Shown: positions 27,288 through 36,048, counted from the stretch's first letter. The stretch: 64,000 nucleotides of DNA from Parvibaculaceae bacterium (GCA_028283765.1 JAPWJY010000008.1:1741001-1805000), one strand, 5' to 3'. Program-made: numbers and translations. The notes: a model not told the origin generated them from the letters alone.

Positions 27288-27742
27288 GAGCGCGCTCCCG
27301 GCCCGGGCTGGGCCTGAGGCTCAACGGCCGGCGGCGCATCGGGGGCAGGCGGCGCGTCAGGCACCGGCGCGGGCTGAAGCTGGACCGGGGCGGCGGGGGC
27401 GCCTTCCTCCAGACGCTCGATCTCTTCCGGCGAGGGCACGGGCTGCAAAAACGACTCGGTGGAGGCAGGCGTCGCCGTCGCGGGCTTTTCGATGGTGTTG
27501 CGGATATTGGTGAGCGGCATCTGGGTCTGGCGCTTGAGTTCGGAGATTTCGCGGCGCAAATCATCCAGCTCGCTGTCGCGGGCGAGATCCTCGAACGCCT
27601 GCTGAAACTCCGCCATCATGCGCCGGGCCTTGCCGACATAGACGCCGATGGTGCGCATCAGCCGGGGCAGATCCTTGGGCCCGACGAAGACGATCGCCAG
27701 AATGGCGACCAGCAGCAGTTCGGACCAGCCAATATCGAACAT
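27284..27742 (-). CDS. tatB: Twin-arginine translocase subunit TatB
   Basis: TatB joins TatC in the substrate-receptor complex. The 152-residue protein has the family start MFDIGWSELLLVAILAIVFVGPKDLPRLMRTIG, a single membrane helix with the conserved Glu8 and the GPKDLP hinge, followed by an amphipathic helix (GKARRMMAEFQQAFEDLARDSELDDLRREISEL) and a Pro/Ala-rich C-terminal tail. It overlaps tatC by four bases. Unusually, 181 bases without a gene separate it from tatA. Confidence 0.95.
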   Translation of the reverse strand: MFDIGWSELLLVAILAIVFVGPKDLPRLMRTIGVYVGKARRMMAEFQQAFEDLARDSELDDLRREISELKRQTQMPLTNIRNTIEKPATATPASTESFLQPVPSPEEIERLEEGAPAAPVQLQPAPVPDAPPAPDAPPAVEPQAQPGPGARS

Positions 27743-27782
27743 GAAACGCTTCCAGAACAGGGGTGAGCCGGGAACGGCGGCT

Positions 27783-27824
27783 CGATAGCCTATCGGTTGA
27801 GGTCACCTGCCCCCTTGGGGGGCA
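27783..27824. other. Palindrome and hairpin in the tatA-tatB gap
   Basis: CGATAG and CTATCG arms with one base between (27783-27795) lie 41 bases before the tatB start. A 7-base stem TGCCCCC/GGGGGCA with a three-base loop follows at 27808-27824. They sit in the 181-base gap between tatA and tatB and might separate expression of tatA from tatBC. No T tract makes this a clear terminator. Confidence 0.35.
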
Positions 27825-27923
27825 ACGCCGGAGATTTAGAAAACGGCAAGAGCAGAGACTTGTGAGTCAGAAACCCTCACCCTGCCATCTCCTGGCAGCC
27901 CGGCATCGCTCAGCCGCGCCTCC

Positions 27924-28166
27924 TTACTTCGCAACCCGGTCCTTGTCGCGGAGGACGCTTTCGGTCTCGGCGGTGGCGTCGATGGTCTTGTAGTCGCGGG
28001 CCTGCTCGCGCTTGGCCTCGACCTCCTTCTCATCATCGGAAAGGCCGCTCTTGAAGCTTTTGATGCCCTTGGCGACGTCGCCCATGATGTCCGAGAAGCG
28101 GCCGCGTCCAAACAGCATGAACACCAGCACGGCCACGACCAGAATGTGAATCCAGCTCAATCCCAT
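27924..28166 (-). CDS. tatA: Twin-arginine translocase subunit TatA
   Basis: TatA multimers form the passage for folded proteins across the inner membrane. From ATG at 28166 the product has 80 residues: [39 protein letters not shown] gives the short membrane helix, the FGRGR hinge and the amphipathic helix; the tail is charged. TTG at 28178 would add four residues, but GGAGAG sits ideally before the ATG. The hinge residue before GRGRFSDIM is Phe-Gly as in rhizobial TatA. It lies downstream of scpB across 125 bases. Confidence 0.95.
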   Translation of the reverse strand: MGLSWIHILVVAVLVFMLFGRGRFSDIMGDVAKGIKSFKSGLSDDEKEVEAKREQARDYKTIDATAETESVLRDKDRVAK

Positions 28167-28291
28167 ATTACTCTCCAAACCGGCCCTGCCGCTCCACCCC
28201 TAAAGCGCATGACCCTGGTCAGTTAAGCCCAACAACGGGCTGTCATTCCACGATAATCTTTCCCGGCCCTCCAAATAAGGGCGGGCCCCTG

Positions 28292-29302
28292 TCAGGATGG
28301 CTCGGCCTCGTCCGGCCCGTTCCCGGTCTCATCGACCGGCAAGGCGTCCAGATGCGCATCGATGGCCGCGCCATATTCCTCCGGCTCGTCGCCGAATTCG
28401 CCATCCCCCTCGCCCCCCGTATCGCTGGGGTTCGGCACCTCGAAGCCCGGCGGCAGGCGGCCTTCGAGCAGGCCCGCTGCCTTCAGTTCATCAAGGCCCG
28501 GCAGGTCGGAAATGGATTCAAGGCCGTAATGGACCAGAAACGCCTCCGTGGTGCCGTAGGTCACGGGCCGTCCCGGCGTCCGCCGGCGGCCCCGCAAGCG
28601 CACCCAGCCCGTCTCCATCAGCACGTCGACGGTGCCCTTGGAAACCGAGACGCCACGGATTTCCTCGATCTCGGCCCGCGTCACCGGCTGATGATAGGCG
28701 ATGATCGCAAGCGTTTCCATGGCCGGACGGGAGAGCTTTCGCGTCTCCACCGCCTGACGGCTCATGAGGTGGGCGAGATCGTCCGCCGTGCGGAACATCC
28801 ACTTGTTCGCGACCCGGACCAGATGGACGCCCCGGTCCGCATAAAGCGCCTGTATGTCCTCGATCAGCGCGCCGACATCCGCCCCCTTGGGCAGGCGGGC
28901 GGCGAGGCTGTCCACATCGAGCGGCTCGGCAGCCGCGAAAAGCAGGGCCTCGGCCATGCGCAGAAGCGAGCCATGATCCGGCAATTCAGGGGGCGAAACC
29001 GGCGAAATCGGGGCGTTTTCCTCCCCGTCCGCGGGCAGTTCCTCGGGGTTCCCCACCGGCATCTCATCGGGCGCCTGCTCGCCGGGCACCTCCTGCGGGG
29101 CCTCGTCCGGCCGACCGTCAGGTTCACCCGAAACATCATCCTCGATGGTATTCTCTATTTTGGATGAAGGCGTTATATCGTTTACCTCGTGCAGATCCTC
29201 ACCCTGTGGGTTCTCCACCAGGGCCTGTTCATCCTCAGGGCGTCCACCCTGTTCGATCTGAACGTCGTCCGTCATCGGGCCTGCATCAGTTTTCATCATC
29301 AT
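28292..29302 (-). CDS. scpB: Segregation and condensation protein B
   Basis: ScpB is the winged-helix partner of kleisin ScpA in the SMC condensin that compacts and separates chromosomes. The 336-residue product has the ScpB core from about residue 110: LLRMAEALLFAAAEPLDVDSLA, KWMFRTADDL, LSRPAMETLAIIAYHQPVTRAEIEEIRGV, and RPVTYGTTEAFLVHYGLESISDLP. The first 100 or so residues are an acidic, Pro/Glu-rich extension. The start is uncertain: three consecutive ATG codons at 29296-29302 and a further one at 29275 are candidates, the earlier ones overlapping the scpA end, so translation is coupled. Confidence 0.93.
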   Translation of the reverse strand: MMMKTDAGPMTDDVQIEQGGRPEDEQALVENPQGEDLHEVNDITPSSKIENTIEDDVSGEPDGRPDEAPQEVPGEQAPDEMPVGNPEELPADGEENAPISPVSPPELPDHGSLLRMAEALLFAAAEPLDVDSLAARLPKGADVGALIEDIQALYADRGVHLVRVANKWMFRTADDLAHLMSRQAVETRKLSRPAMETLAIIAYHQPVTRAEIEEIRGVSVSKGTVDVLMETGWVRLRGRRRTPGRPVTYGTTEAFLVHYGLESISDLPGLDELKAAGLLEGRLPPGFEVPNPSDTGGEGDGEFGDEPEEYGAAIDAHLDALPVDETGNGPDEAEPS

Positions 29303-30140
29303 TATCAACGGGTTCCGGCCGGGGCGTAACACGCTTTCTCACATAAAGCGGTCCGAATGCCCCCGCCTGATCCAGTTCAATCTCGCCGTCCTTGGCCAGT
29401 TCCAGCATCGCCGACACGGTGCTGGCCAGCGCCGAACGGCGCAACGGTCCGTGGGTATACTCTTTCGGCAGGTAAACGTCGATCCGGCTCCAGTCGATCA
29501 TCATGCCCAGCATTCCCTCCAGCCTGCGCCGGGCCGCCTCGATGGCGACGATGGCGAGTTTCTTCGGCTGATAGTTGAACACCGAGTTCTTGACCCGCTG
29601 CTCGGAATAAGCCTTGAGAATATCGTAGAGATTTCCATCATAAAGGCTTGTTTTGACGACTCGAATACCCTCCGGCATACCACGCTGGAAAAGCTCGACG
29701 CCCAGCCGCTTGCGGGCGGAGAGATCCTCGACCGCCTTGCGCATGGCCTGAAGCCGCTGCAGCTGGAAGGCGAGCCGGGCCGCCATTTCCTCGCCCGAGG
29801 GGCCTTCCTCCTCGTCCGGCGGCGGCAGCAGCAGCTTCGACTTCAGATAGGCGAGCCAGGCCGCCATGACCAGATAGTCGGCGGCAAGGTCGAGTTCCAG
29901 ATGCCGGGCCTGATTGATGAAGACCAGATATTGCTCGGCAAGCGCGAGTATCGAAATCCGGGTCAGATCGACCTTCTGGTTGCGGGCCAGCGCCAGCAGC
30001 ACGTCGAGCGGACCCTCATAGCCATCGAGATCGACGATCAGCAGCGCCTCGCCTTCCGCGGCAGGCACGGCGATGGGGCGGCCCTCCTGAAAAGGAATGA
30101 CGTTGGAGACCGTATCGGGTGACGGCGCGTCTGGAATCAT
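29286..30140 (-). CDS. scpA: Segregation and condensation protein A
   Basis: ScpA is the kleisin bridging the SMC heads. The 284-residue protein shows LIVDLDGYEGPLDVLLALARNQKVDLTRISILALAEQYL, the N-terminal ScpA signature, followed by DLAADYLVMAAWLAYLKSKLLLP and a C-terminal winged helix with ALASTVSAMLELAKDGEIELDQAGAFGPLYVR. It is preceded by nagZ (63 bases) and overlaps scpB. The order nagZ-scpA-scpB-tatA is standard for alphaproteobacteria. Confidence 0.95.
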   Translation of the reverse strand: MIPDAPSPDTVSNVIPFQEGRPIAVPAAEGEALLIVDLDGYEGPLDVLLALARNQKVDLTRISILALAEQYLVFINQARHLELDLAADYLVMAAWLAYLKSKLLLPPPDEEEGPSGEEMAARLAFQLQRLQAMRKAVEDLSARKRLGVELFQRGMPEGIRVVKTSLYDGNLYDILKAYSEQRVKNSVFNYQPKKLAIVAIEAARRRLEGMLGMMIDWSRIDVYLPKEYTHGPLRRSALASTVSAMLELAKDGEIELDQAGAFGPLYVRKRVTPRPEPVDNDDEN

Positions 30141-30203
30141 GACCTCACTCCTCGACTTTCCCTCTTATAACGCGGGATGCCGCCCGGAGCGACAGTTTCA
30201 CTC

Positions 30204-31226
30204 TCAGGCAATGACGGGGATGAGTTCGGCGAAGCGGGCGCGGGCGGCCTCGACATCGAGGGGTCCGGGGGCCCGGCGCGCGCCCAGCGCCCGGTTCGCC
30301 CGCACGGCGGCCTCGCCCGAGAGCACGGGCACCCGCGCCGAAACCTCGATCATTTCCTCCATTTTGCCATTGCAATGGAGCACCAGATCGCAACCCGCCG
30401 CGAGGCTGGCGCCGGCCCGCTCGCCCAGCGTGCCGGAGAGCGCCTGCATCGAAAGATCATCCGACATCAGGCAGTTGCCGAAGCCGATTTCAGCCCGGAT
30501 GATCTCCTGAACGACTTTCCGGGAGGTGGTCGCGGGCGCCGCCGCGTCGAAGGCCGTGTAGACGACATGGGCGGTCATGGCGAGCGGCAGGTCGTTGAGC
30601 GCGCGGAACGGCGGAAAATCGGTGGCCCGCAACTCACCGGCAGAGGCTTCCACAACCGGCAGATGAAGATGGCTGTCGACCCCGGCCCGGCCATGACCGG
30701 GAATATGTTTCGCCACCGGCAGCACGCCCCCTTCAAGCAGACCGTCCGCCGCCGCGCGGGCAAGCGCGACGACAGGCTCCGGCGTCAGCCCGTAGGCGCG
30801 GTTGCCGATCACGTCATGGGCGCCGGGCACCGGCACATCGAGCACCGGCAGGCAATCGACGTCGATGCCGAGCGCCTTGAGGTCGTGAGCCATCAGCCGC
30901 GCGCCGAGCCGTGCGGCCTCAAGGCCCTGCTCCCTGTCCATGGCATAGAGATCGCCATAGCGGCGGCCCGCGGGATAAAGCGGCCAGTGCGGCGGCCTGA
31001 GGCGCTGGACCCGTCCCCCTTCCTGATCGATCAGGATGGGTGCATCCCGCCCCACGCAGTCGCGCAGGCTGGCGCTGAGCGCGCCGATCTGTTCCGGGCT
31101 TTCACAATTGCGCAGAAACAGGATGAAGCCCCAGGGCTGGGTCCGGGCGAAGAAGGCCTTCTCCTCCGCGCTGAGGCTGGTGCCGAGGCACCCGTAGATC
31201 GCCGCCGTTGTTCCTGTACCGCTCAT
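30204..31226 (-). CDS. nagZ: Beta-N-acetylhexosaminidase NagZ
   Basis: NagZ (GH3) removes N-acetylglucosamine from anhydromuropeptides in peptidoglycan recycling, in the cytoplasm. From ATG at 31226, 340 residues. Motifs: LIDQEGGRVQRL (66-77), KHIPGHG (173-179), the acid/base-region DSH (184-186), and MSDDLSM (254-260) with the nucleophile aspartate (256 or 257). No signal peptide. The start is two bases after the stop of the SPOR protein gene, so the pair is coupled. The longer in-frame reading to 31280 runs into that neighbour and is rejected. Confidence 0.93.
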   Translation of the reverse strand: MSGTGTTAAIYGCLGTSLSAEEKAFFARTQPWGFILFLRNCESPEQIGALSASLRDCVGRDAPILIDQEGGRVQRLRPPHWPLYPAGRRYGDLYAMDREQGLEAARLGARLMAHDLKALGIDVDCLPVLDVPVPGAHDVIGNRAYGLTPEPVVALARAAADGLLEGGVLPVAKHIPGHGRAGVDSHLHLPVVEASAGELRATDFPPFRALNDLPLAMTAHVVYTAFDAAAPATTSRKVVQEIIRAEIGFGNCLMSDDLSMQALSGTLGERAGASLAAGCDLVLHCNGKMEEMIEVSARVPVLSGEAAVRANRALGARRAPGPLDVEAARARFAELIPVIA

Positions 31227-31228
31227 GC

Positions 31229-32071
31229 CTACTTCGCCTTGACGAGGCAGGCCTGCCCCTGCGAGGCGAGCTTGTCGCACAGCAGTTCCGCCGCGCTCTT
31301 GTCGAGCGGCCCCGCCCTGAGGCGATAGAAGATGCCTTTGTCGCCAAGGTCAGCCCGCTGGATATTGGGCGCGAGACTGCCCAACAGGCCCGGAAATTTC
31401 TTCTGGAGCCGCGCATATTGCTTCAGCGTCGCGGCCTGATCCTTGGCCGAACCGAGCTGGACGACATATTCCCCCTCGGCGATCGGCTCCGGCAGCGCTT
31501 CCTCAGCCTTTTTCTCGGCCTCCGACGCAGGCACAGTGCCGGGGGGAGCCACGGTATCGGGTGTAACCGGGGTAACCGGAGCTACGGGAGCCGCCGCAGG
31601 CGCGGTCGGGTCCGGCACCGGCTGTCCCGGCGCGGGCATGGGGTTCGCACCGGCAGGCGCGGGCGCGCTTGCCGCCGCCAGCGCATCGGGGTCCGGCGGC
31701 GGGGGATTGTTCTGGGTCTGCGCCGAAAGATCGATCGGCTCCTCGGCGCGCGGCAGCAGGCGCTCGACGCCCGGCTCCGCCGTTCCGCTCAGCCGGTCGT
31801 AGATTTCCTTGTCCTGATGGGGAATATCGACCCCGCCCGGCGTGTCCGGGGCCATCTTGTAGGGCGTATGATCGGCCCGGATGACCGGCAGCGCACCGCC
31901 GGTGAGGCCCGCTGTCGCGGTGGTGCGGATGCTGCTGCGGTAGGCCATGACCAGCGCTCCTGCAAAGACAAAGGCGAGCAGAACCAGCCCCGCGCCCTTC
32001 AGGAAGCGCATCCGGTCCCTTACGTCTTCTTCGTCCTCGGCGCCGTAGTCGCGCCCTCGCTGATCCCGCAT
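31229..32071 (-). CDS. SPOR-domain membrane protein (FtsN-like topology)
   Basis: The 280-residue protein has an acidic, Arg-rich cytoplasmic segment (MRDQRGRDYGAEDEEDVRDRMRFLKGAG), one membrane helix at about 28-46, a long Pro/Ala-rich periplasmic linker and a C-terminal SPOR domain of about 75 residues (GEYVVQLGSAKDQAATLKQYARLQKKFP...FYRLRAGPLDKSAAELLCDKLASQGQACLVKAK). SPOR domains bind denuded septal glycans, so a division-site role is likely. ATG at 32071 was preferred; the in-frame reading upstream overlaps argS. It lies 31 bases after argS and two bases before nagZ. It may be the FtsN counterpart, which is inference. Confidence 0.87.
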   Translation of the reverse strand: MRDQRGRDYGAEDEEDVRDRMRFLKGAGLVLLAFVFAGALVMAYRSSIRTTATAGLTGGALPVIRADHTPYKMAPDTPGGVDIPHQDKEIYDRLSGTAEPGVERLLPRAEEPIDLSAQTQNNPPPPDPDALAAASAPAPAGANPMPAPGQPVPDPTAPAAAPVAPVTPVTPDTVAPPGTVPASEAEKKAEEALPEPIAEGEYVVQLGSAKDQAATLKQYARLQKKFPGLLGSLAPNIQRADLGDKGIFYRLRAGPLDKSAAELLCDKLASQGQACLVKAK

Positions 32072-32102
32072 CGGTTCGTCCCGGCTCCCGCCCCAGCCTC
32101 GT

Positions 32103-33851
32103 TCAGCGCATTTCCTGCGCCGGTTCCACGCCCAGAATCGCAAGGCCAGAGGCGATCACATGCCCCACGGCGCTGATCAGCGCAAGGCGCGCCAGCGTCA
32201 GGGGCCTGTCGTCCGCGATGATGAAGCGCAGCGCGGGATCGTCCTTGCCCTTGTTCCAGAGCGAATGGAACATCGAGGCCAGATCATACAGGTAGAAGGC
32301 GATTCGATGAGGCTCATGTGCCTCGGCCCCCAGCTCGACCTGCCGGGGGAAGGCGGCAAGCCATTTGATCAGCGCCAGTTCCGCCTCGTCCCGAAGGCCC
32401 GACAGGCCCGCCCCGGCCAGCAGCGCAGGCGTCAGTTCCTCGCCCAGATCCTTTCCGGCGTTGCGCAGCACAGATTGAATGCGCGCATGGGCGTACTGGA
32501 CATAGAAGACCGGATTGTCCTTCGACTGCTCGGTCACCTTGGCGAAATCGAAATCGAGCGGGGCGTCGTTCTTGCGCATCAGCATCATGAAGCGCACGAC
32601 ATCCCTGCCGACCTCATCGACCACATCGCGCAGGGTGACGAAACTGCCGGAGCGCTTGGACATGCGCACCGGCTCGCCGCGGCGGAACAGCTTGACCAGC
32701 TGGCAGATCTTGACGTCGAGAGCGGCGTTCCCGTCCGAGATCGCCTTCACGGCGGACTGCATGCGGGTGATATAGCCGGAATGATCCGCGCCCCAGACGT
32801 CGATCTGGTTGCGGAATCCGCGCAGATATTTGTCGCGATGATAGGCGATGTCGGCGGCGAAATAGGTCCAGCTTCCATCCGACTTTTTCAACGCGCGATC
32901 CACGTCGTCGCCGAAATCGGTGGAGCGGAACAGCGTCTGCGGCCTCTCCTCCCAGTCATCCGGCAGCTTGCCCTTGGGCGGGGCCAGCACGCCCTGATAG
33001 ATCAGCCCCTTGGCTTTGAGCGCCTCCAGCGTTTCCTCGACCCGGCCCGACGCATGGAGCGTGCGTTCGGAGAAGAACACGTCATGGGCGATGCCGAGCG
33101 CGGCCAGATCCTCGCGGATCAGCGCCATCATGGCGTCGATCGCCGTGTCGCGGGCGATGGGGAGCCATTCGGCCTCATCGAGCGACAGCAGCCTGTCGCC
33201 ATGCTCAGCCTTGAGCCGCTCGCCGACCGGCACCAGATAGTCGCCGGGATAGAGCCCCTCGGGAATCGAGATCGTTTCACCCAAGGCCTCGCGGTAACGC
33301 AGATAGGCCGAGCGCGCCAGCACGTCGACCTGCCCGCCCGCGTCATTGATGTAATATTCGCGGGTCACGTCATAGCCCGCCTTGACCAGCAGGCTCGCCA
33401 GCGCATCACCGAAGACCGCGCCCCGGCAATGGCCGACGTGCATCGGGCCCGTGGGGTTGGCCGAGACATATTCGACGTTGGTCCTGAGGCCCTGTCCAGC
33501 AGTGCTTTCACCATAGCGCGGCCCCGCCGCCAGCACATCGGCGATCCGGGCGCACCAGAACGCATCATCGAGCCGCAGATTGATGAAGCCCGGCCCGGCG
33601 ATCGACACTTCGGTGACGCTTTCAAGCGGCCTCAGGCGCTCGGCCAGCATCTCGGCAATGGCCCGGGGCGCGAGCGCGGCGGGCTTCGCCAGCACCATCG
33701 CGGCATTGGTGGAGAGATCGCCATGGTTCGCATCGCGCGGCGGCTCGACAGTGACGCGGGTGAAGTCGAGCCCCTGGGGGAGCTTTCCTTCCCGGGTCAG
33801 CGCTTCCAGAACGGCAATGATTTGGACTTCAAAGTAATTGAAAACGTTCAT
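32103..33851 (-). CDS. argS: Arginyl-tRNA synthetase
   Basis: ArgRS is a class I synthetase that charges tRNA-Arg. The 582-residue protein has the Add-1 N-terminal domain ([19 protein letters not shown]), the HIGH-type motif [16 protein letters not shown], the KMSKS counterpart in [15 protein letters not shown], and the C-terminal anticodon-binding helices with [14 protein letters not shown] ending in [14 protein letters not shown] at 33851 begins [18 protein letters not shown]; an in-frame extension to 33917 lacks family similarity. The dgt gene often found just upstream in this class is absent; an SDR gene is there instead. Confidence 0.96.
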   Translation of the reverse strand: MNVFNYFEVQIIAVLEALTREGKLPQGLDFTRVTVEPPRDANHGDLSTNAAMVLAKPAALAPRAIAEMLAERLRPLESVTEVSIAGPGFINLRLDDAFWCARIADVLAAGPRYGESTAGQGLRTNVEYVSANPTGPMHVGHCRGAVFGDALASLLVKAGYDVTREYYINDAGGQVDVLARSAYLRYREALGETISIPEGLYPGDYLVPVGERLKAEHGDRLLSLDEAEWLPIARDTAIDAMMALIREDLAALGIAHDVFFSERTLHASGRVEETLEALKAKGLIYQGVLAPPKGKLPDDWEERPQTLFRSTDFGDDVDRALKKSDGSWTYFAADIAYHRDKYLRGFRNQIDVWGADHSGYITRMQSAVKAISDGNAALDVKICQLVKLFRRGEPVRMSKRSGSFVTLRDVVDEVGRDVVRFMMLMRKNDAPLDFDFAKVTEQSKDNPVFYVQYAHARIQSVLRNAGKDLGEELTPALLAGAGLSGLRDEAELALIKWLAAFPRQVELGAEAHEPHRIAFYLYDLASMFHSLWNKGKDDPALRFIIADDRPLTLARLALISAVGHVIASGLAILGVEPAQEMR

Positions 33852-33962
33852 GATTCCAGGGGCCGGTACGGTTCGGGCCGGACGCCGCGAACCCGGCGCC
33901 CTGCAATGGCCGCGCACAATAACCGCCTGCCCCCCGGATGGCTAGTGCGGGGGGTCAGCGGC

Positions 33963-34739
33963 TCAGATCGACTGCCCGTCATCGACCGTGAACAGCGAGC
34001 CCGTGATGAAGCGGCCATGGTCTGAGGCCAGCAGCAGCAAGGTGCCGTCGAGGTCTTCCTCAAGGCCGAGACGGCGGCGCGGGAAGGTCCTGATCTGCTT
34101 CTGGCCGCCCTCGCTCGCAAACCAGTCTGCATTCAGCTCCGTTTCGATGAACCCGGGGCAGATGGCGTTGATGTTGATGTCCGAGCGCGCCCATTCCTTC
34201 GCCAGCGATTTCGTCATCATGGCGATGGCGGCCTTGGTCATGCAGTAGATGGTGAGGCCCGGCAGCACCTTGTGGGCGCCGATGGAGGCGATGTTGACGA
34301 TCCGGCCCGGGGCCTTGCGCGCCATCAGCCGCGTGCCCACCGCCTGCGCCATGAAGAAAGCGCCGCGCACATTGGTGTCGAACATGGTGTCATAGCCCTC
34401 GGGCGTGACCTGCGCGGGCAGCGCCTCGACATTCATGCCCGCATTGTTGACCAGAATATCGACCGGCCCCAGCCCCTGCTCCACCGCATCGAGGCAGGCG
34501 CGGATGCTGGCCACATCGGTGACGTCGAGCGCCGCGGGAAAAGCCGTGCCGCCCAGCGCCTCGATCTCCTTTTTCAGCTCCGCCAGCCGCTCGACCCGCC
34601 GTCCGGTGATCGCGACCCTCGCCCCCGCCTTCGCCAGCACCAGCGCGAAGCGGCGGCCAAGCCCGCTTGTCGCCCCGGTGACGAGGGCCGTCTTGCCGGT
34701 GAGATCATAGGACGGCAGAGTGATTTCCTGAGTGGTCAT
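33963..34739 (-). CDS. Short-chain dehydrogenase/reductase
   Basis: A classical SDR of 258 residues. The cofactor motif TGATSGLG lies at 21-28, NNAG at 98-101, and the catalytic Ser152, Tyr165 and Lys169 (YCMTK) are present. GRRVERL after beta-2 (46-52) suggests NADPH. ICPGFIETELN is the usual loop after the active site. Gluconate 5-dehydrogenase-like and 3-oxoacyl-ACP-reductase-like SDRs share this pattern, so substrate is open. It lies upstream of argS on the same strand with 111 bases between, and is divergent from the DsbA-family gene. A TTGACC-16-TAGGAT promoter precedes it. Confidence 0.9.
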   Translation of the reverse strand: MTTQEITLPSYDLTGKTALVTGATSGLGRRFALVLAKAGARVAITGRRVERLAELKKEIEALGGTAFPAALDVTDVASIRACLDAVEQGLGPVDILVNNAGMNVEALPAQVTPEGYDTMFDTNVRGAFFMAQAVGTRLMARKAPGRIVNIASIGAHKVLPGLTIYCMTKAAIAMMTKSLAKEWARSDININAICPGFIETELNADWFASEGGQKQIRTFPRRRLGLEEDLDGTLLLLASDHGRFITGSLFTVDDGQSI

Positions 34740-34766
34740 GATGGCGCTCCCTGAGTTTTGCCGGGC

Positions 34767-34794
34767 ATCCTAGGGAGCCCGGGGAGCGGGTCAA
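34767..34794 (-). promoter_or_regulatory. Predicted SDR gene promoter
   Basis: On the minus strand TTGACC (34789-34794) and TAGGAT (34767-34772) are 16 bases apart, about 20 bases before the SDR leader. It lies back to back with the DsbA-family promoter; the two -35 boxes are five bases apart. Confidence 0.4.
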
Positions 34795-34799
34795 GGCGC

Positions 34800-34828
34800 T
34801 TGGCTACCCTGTCGCGAGGGCGCATAAT
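34800..34828 (+). promoter_or_regulatory. Predicted promoter of the DsbA-family gene
   Basis: TTGGCT (34800-34805) and CATAAT (34823-34828) are separated by 17 bases. The transcript would start about 40 bases before the ATG at 34874, which has a GGAGGCG ribosome-binding site. Confidence 0.45.
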
Positions 34829-34873
34829 TTTCCGCAACGGCCATAACGAACATAAAGAACCCGGAGGCGCTCC

Positions 34874-35524
34874 ATGCAGCTCGACATCGTATCCGACACC
34901 GTGTGCCCCTGGTGCTATATCGGCAAGCGCAAGCTCGACGCGGCGCTGGCGGAGCGGGTCAGTCTCGGCAAATCGCTGGACGGGATCGAAATCGGCTGGC
35001 GGCCCTACCAGCTCGATCCCTCCATTCCGGCCGGGGGCTATGACCGGCGCGCCTACATGGAAAAGAAGTTCGGGCCCGAGCGGGCGCGCGGCATCGGCAA
35101 CACCATTCGCGAGATGGGCGAAACGCTCGGCATCGACTTCAACTTCGACAGGATCGAGCGCTCGCCCAACACGGTCGATTCCCACCGGCTGATCCGCTGG
35201 GCGGGCACGGCGGGCGTGCAGCACCGCATGGTCGACATTCTGTTTCGCCGCTATTTCACCGATGGCGAGGACATCGGCAAGGCGGACGTGCTGGTCGACG
35301 CCGCCCGGGAAGCGGAGATGGACGCCGACATTGTGCGCGAACTGCTGGGCACCGACGCGGACCGCGACCTGATCGCGCGCGAGGACGCGGCGGCCCGCGA
35401 AATGGGCATCAGCGGCGTGCCGAGCTTCGTCATCAACACGGAATATCTGCTGGTCGGCGCACAGGAATCAGCCCTGTTCGTGAAAATGTTCGACCGGCTG
35501 GCGGATATCGGGATATCCGCATAA
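34874..35524 (+). CDS. DsbA-family oxidoreductase, FrnE / 2-hydroxychromene-2-carboxylate isomerase-like
   Basis: The 216-residue thioredoxin-fold protein begins MQLDIVSDTVCPWCYIGKRKL, with the CPWC active site at residues 11-14 and no signal peptide, so it acts in the cytoplasm. ISGVPSFVI, with the cis-proline, lies near the C-terminus, and a helical insertion occupies the middle as in FrnE. FrnE-type proteins are linked to stress tolerance and disulfide chemistry; the isomerase name reflects shared fold only. A strong GGAGG ribosome-binding site precedes the ATG. It converges on brnA with four bases between stops. Confidence 0.9.
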   Translation: MQLDIVSDTVCPWCYIGKRKLDAALAERVSLGKSLDGIEIGWRPYQLDPSIPAGGYDRRAYMEKKFGPERARGIGNTIREMGETLGIDFNFDRIERSPNTVDSHRLIRWAGTAGVQHRMVDILFRRYFTDGEDIGKADVLVDAAREAEMDADIVRELLGTDADRDLIAREDAAAREMGISGVPSFVINTEYLLVGAQESALFVKMFDRLADIGISA

Positions 35525-35528
35525 CACG

Positions 35529-35810
35529 TCACGAGGGAGTGTGCGCTTTCACATAGGCTTTCAGAACGGCCTGCATCCGCGTCAGATGGCCTTTTCCTTG
35601 CGACTGCGCATAGAAAAAATCGAAGACCTCGGGATCAAGTTTCAGATGCACGGAGCGGGGCTTTCGAGGCCCCTCCACATGCGCCTTCGCCCAGAAATCC
35701 GCACCCAGTGCCTCACCTTCCGGGGCCTTGGGATCATGGAACAGTTTGCCCTCATCCTTCAGCTTCTGGATATCGGCCAGCGACGCCTTCTTCATAACTG
35801 GATCGCTCAT
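35529..35810 (-). CDS. brnA: Antitoxin BrnA
   Basis: The 93-residue product matches the BrnA family: an N-terminal part that wraps the toxin (MKKASLADIQKLKDEGKLFHD) and a C-terminal ribbon-helix-helix DNA-binding domain (KPRSVHLKLDPEVFDFFYAQSQGKGHLTRMQAVLKAYVKAH). ATG at 35810 is fixed by an excellent AGGAGG ribosome-binding site. The start lies inside the end of brnT, so the pair overlaps by 59 bases in different frames. BrnA normally neutralises BrnT and represses the operon. The frame is open further upstream, but that is only the other frame of brnT. Confidence 0.9.
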   Translation of the reverse strand: MSDPVMKKASLADIQKLKDEGKLFHDPKAPEGEALGADFWAKAHVEGPRKPRSVHLKLDPEVFDFFYAQSQGKGHLTRMQAVLKAYVKAHTPS

Positions 35811-36048
35811 CGCGACCTCCTTTCCATGCTGTGATGAGGCGCGTCGCATCAGCGCGCGCAGTATGCACGACGACGAAACATTCCCCATCGACCAGCCCCA
35901 GAGAAATGAACCGCCTCTCGCCATAATCGCGGCGGTCATCAATTCGGGTTAAAATCTCGCCCTCGAAAATGAGGGCCGCGTAAAGAATATCGACACCATG
36001 TTTCGCTATGACTTCATGGCGCTTGTTTTCATCCCATTCAAAAGGCAA
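35752..36048 (-). CDS. brnT: Toxin BrnT (RNase, RelE-like fold)
   Basis: The 98-residue protein is a BrnT ribonuclease toxin: FEWDENKRHEVIAKHGVDILYAALIF is the family N-terminus, RRDYGERRFISLGLVDGECFVVVHTAR the central strands, and RLITAWKGGRDERSSYEEG corresponds to the usual ISARKA..RER..Y end, with Trp in place of Arg. It starts with TTG at 36048, which may limit expression. It overlaps brnA by 59 bases; the tail after the tyrosine is encoded by DNA that also encodes the brnA start. Base composition is less GC-rich than its neighbours, suggesting acquisition by transfer. Confidence 0.87.
   Translation of the reverse strand: MPFEWDENKRHEVIAKHGVDILYAALIFEGEILTRIDDRRDYGERRFISLGLVDGECFVVVHTARADATRLITAWKGGRDERSSYEEGVAGRYPEAEG

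Noticed and set aside
33900-33962. C6/G6 hairpin after the SDR gene as a terminator
   Set aside because: The six-base stem has a long loop and no T tract, so it is not convincing.
35752-35870. Possible frameshift at the end of brnT
   Set aside because: Translation through this point keeps the family-like R-L-I-x-A-x-K...R-E/D-E-R..Y pattern in a single frame, so overlap rather than frameshift explains the tail.
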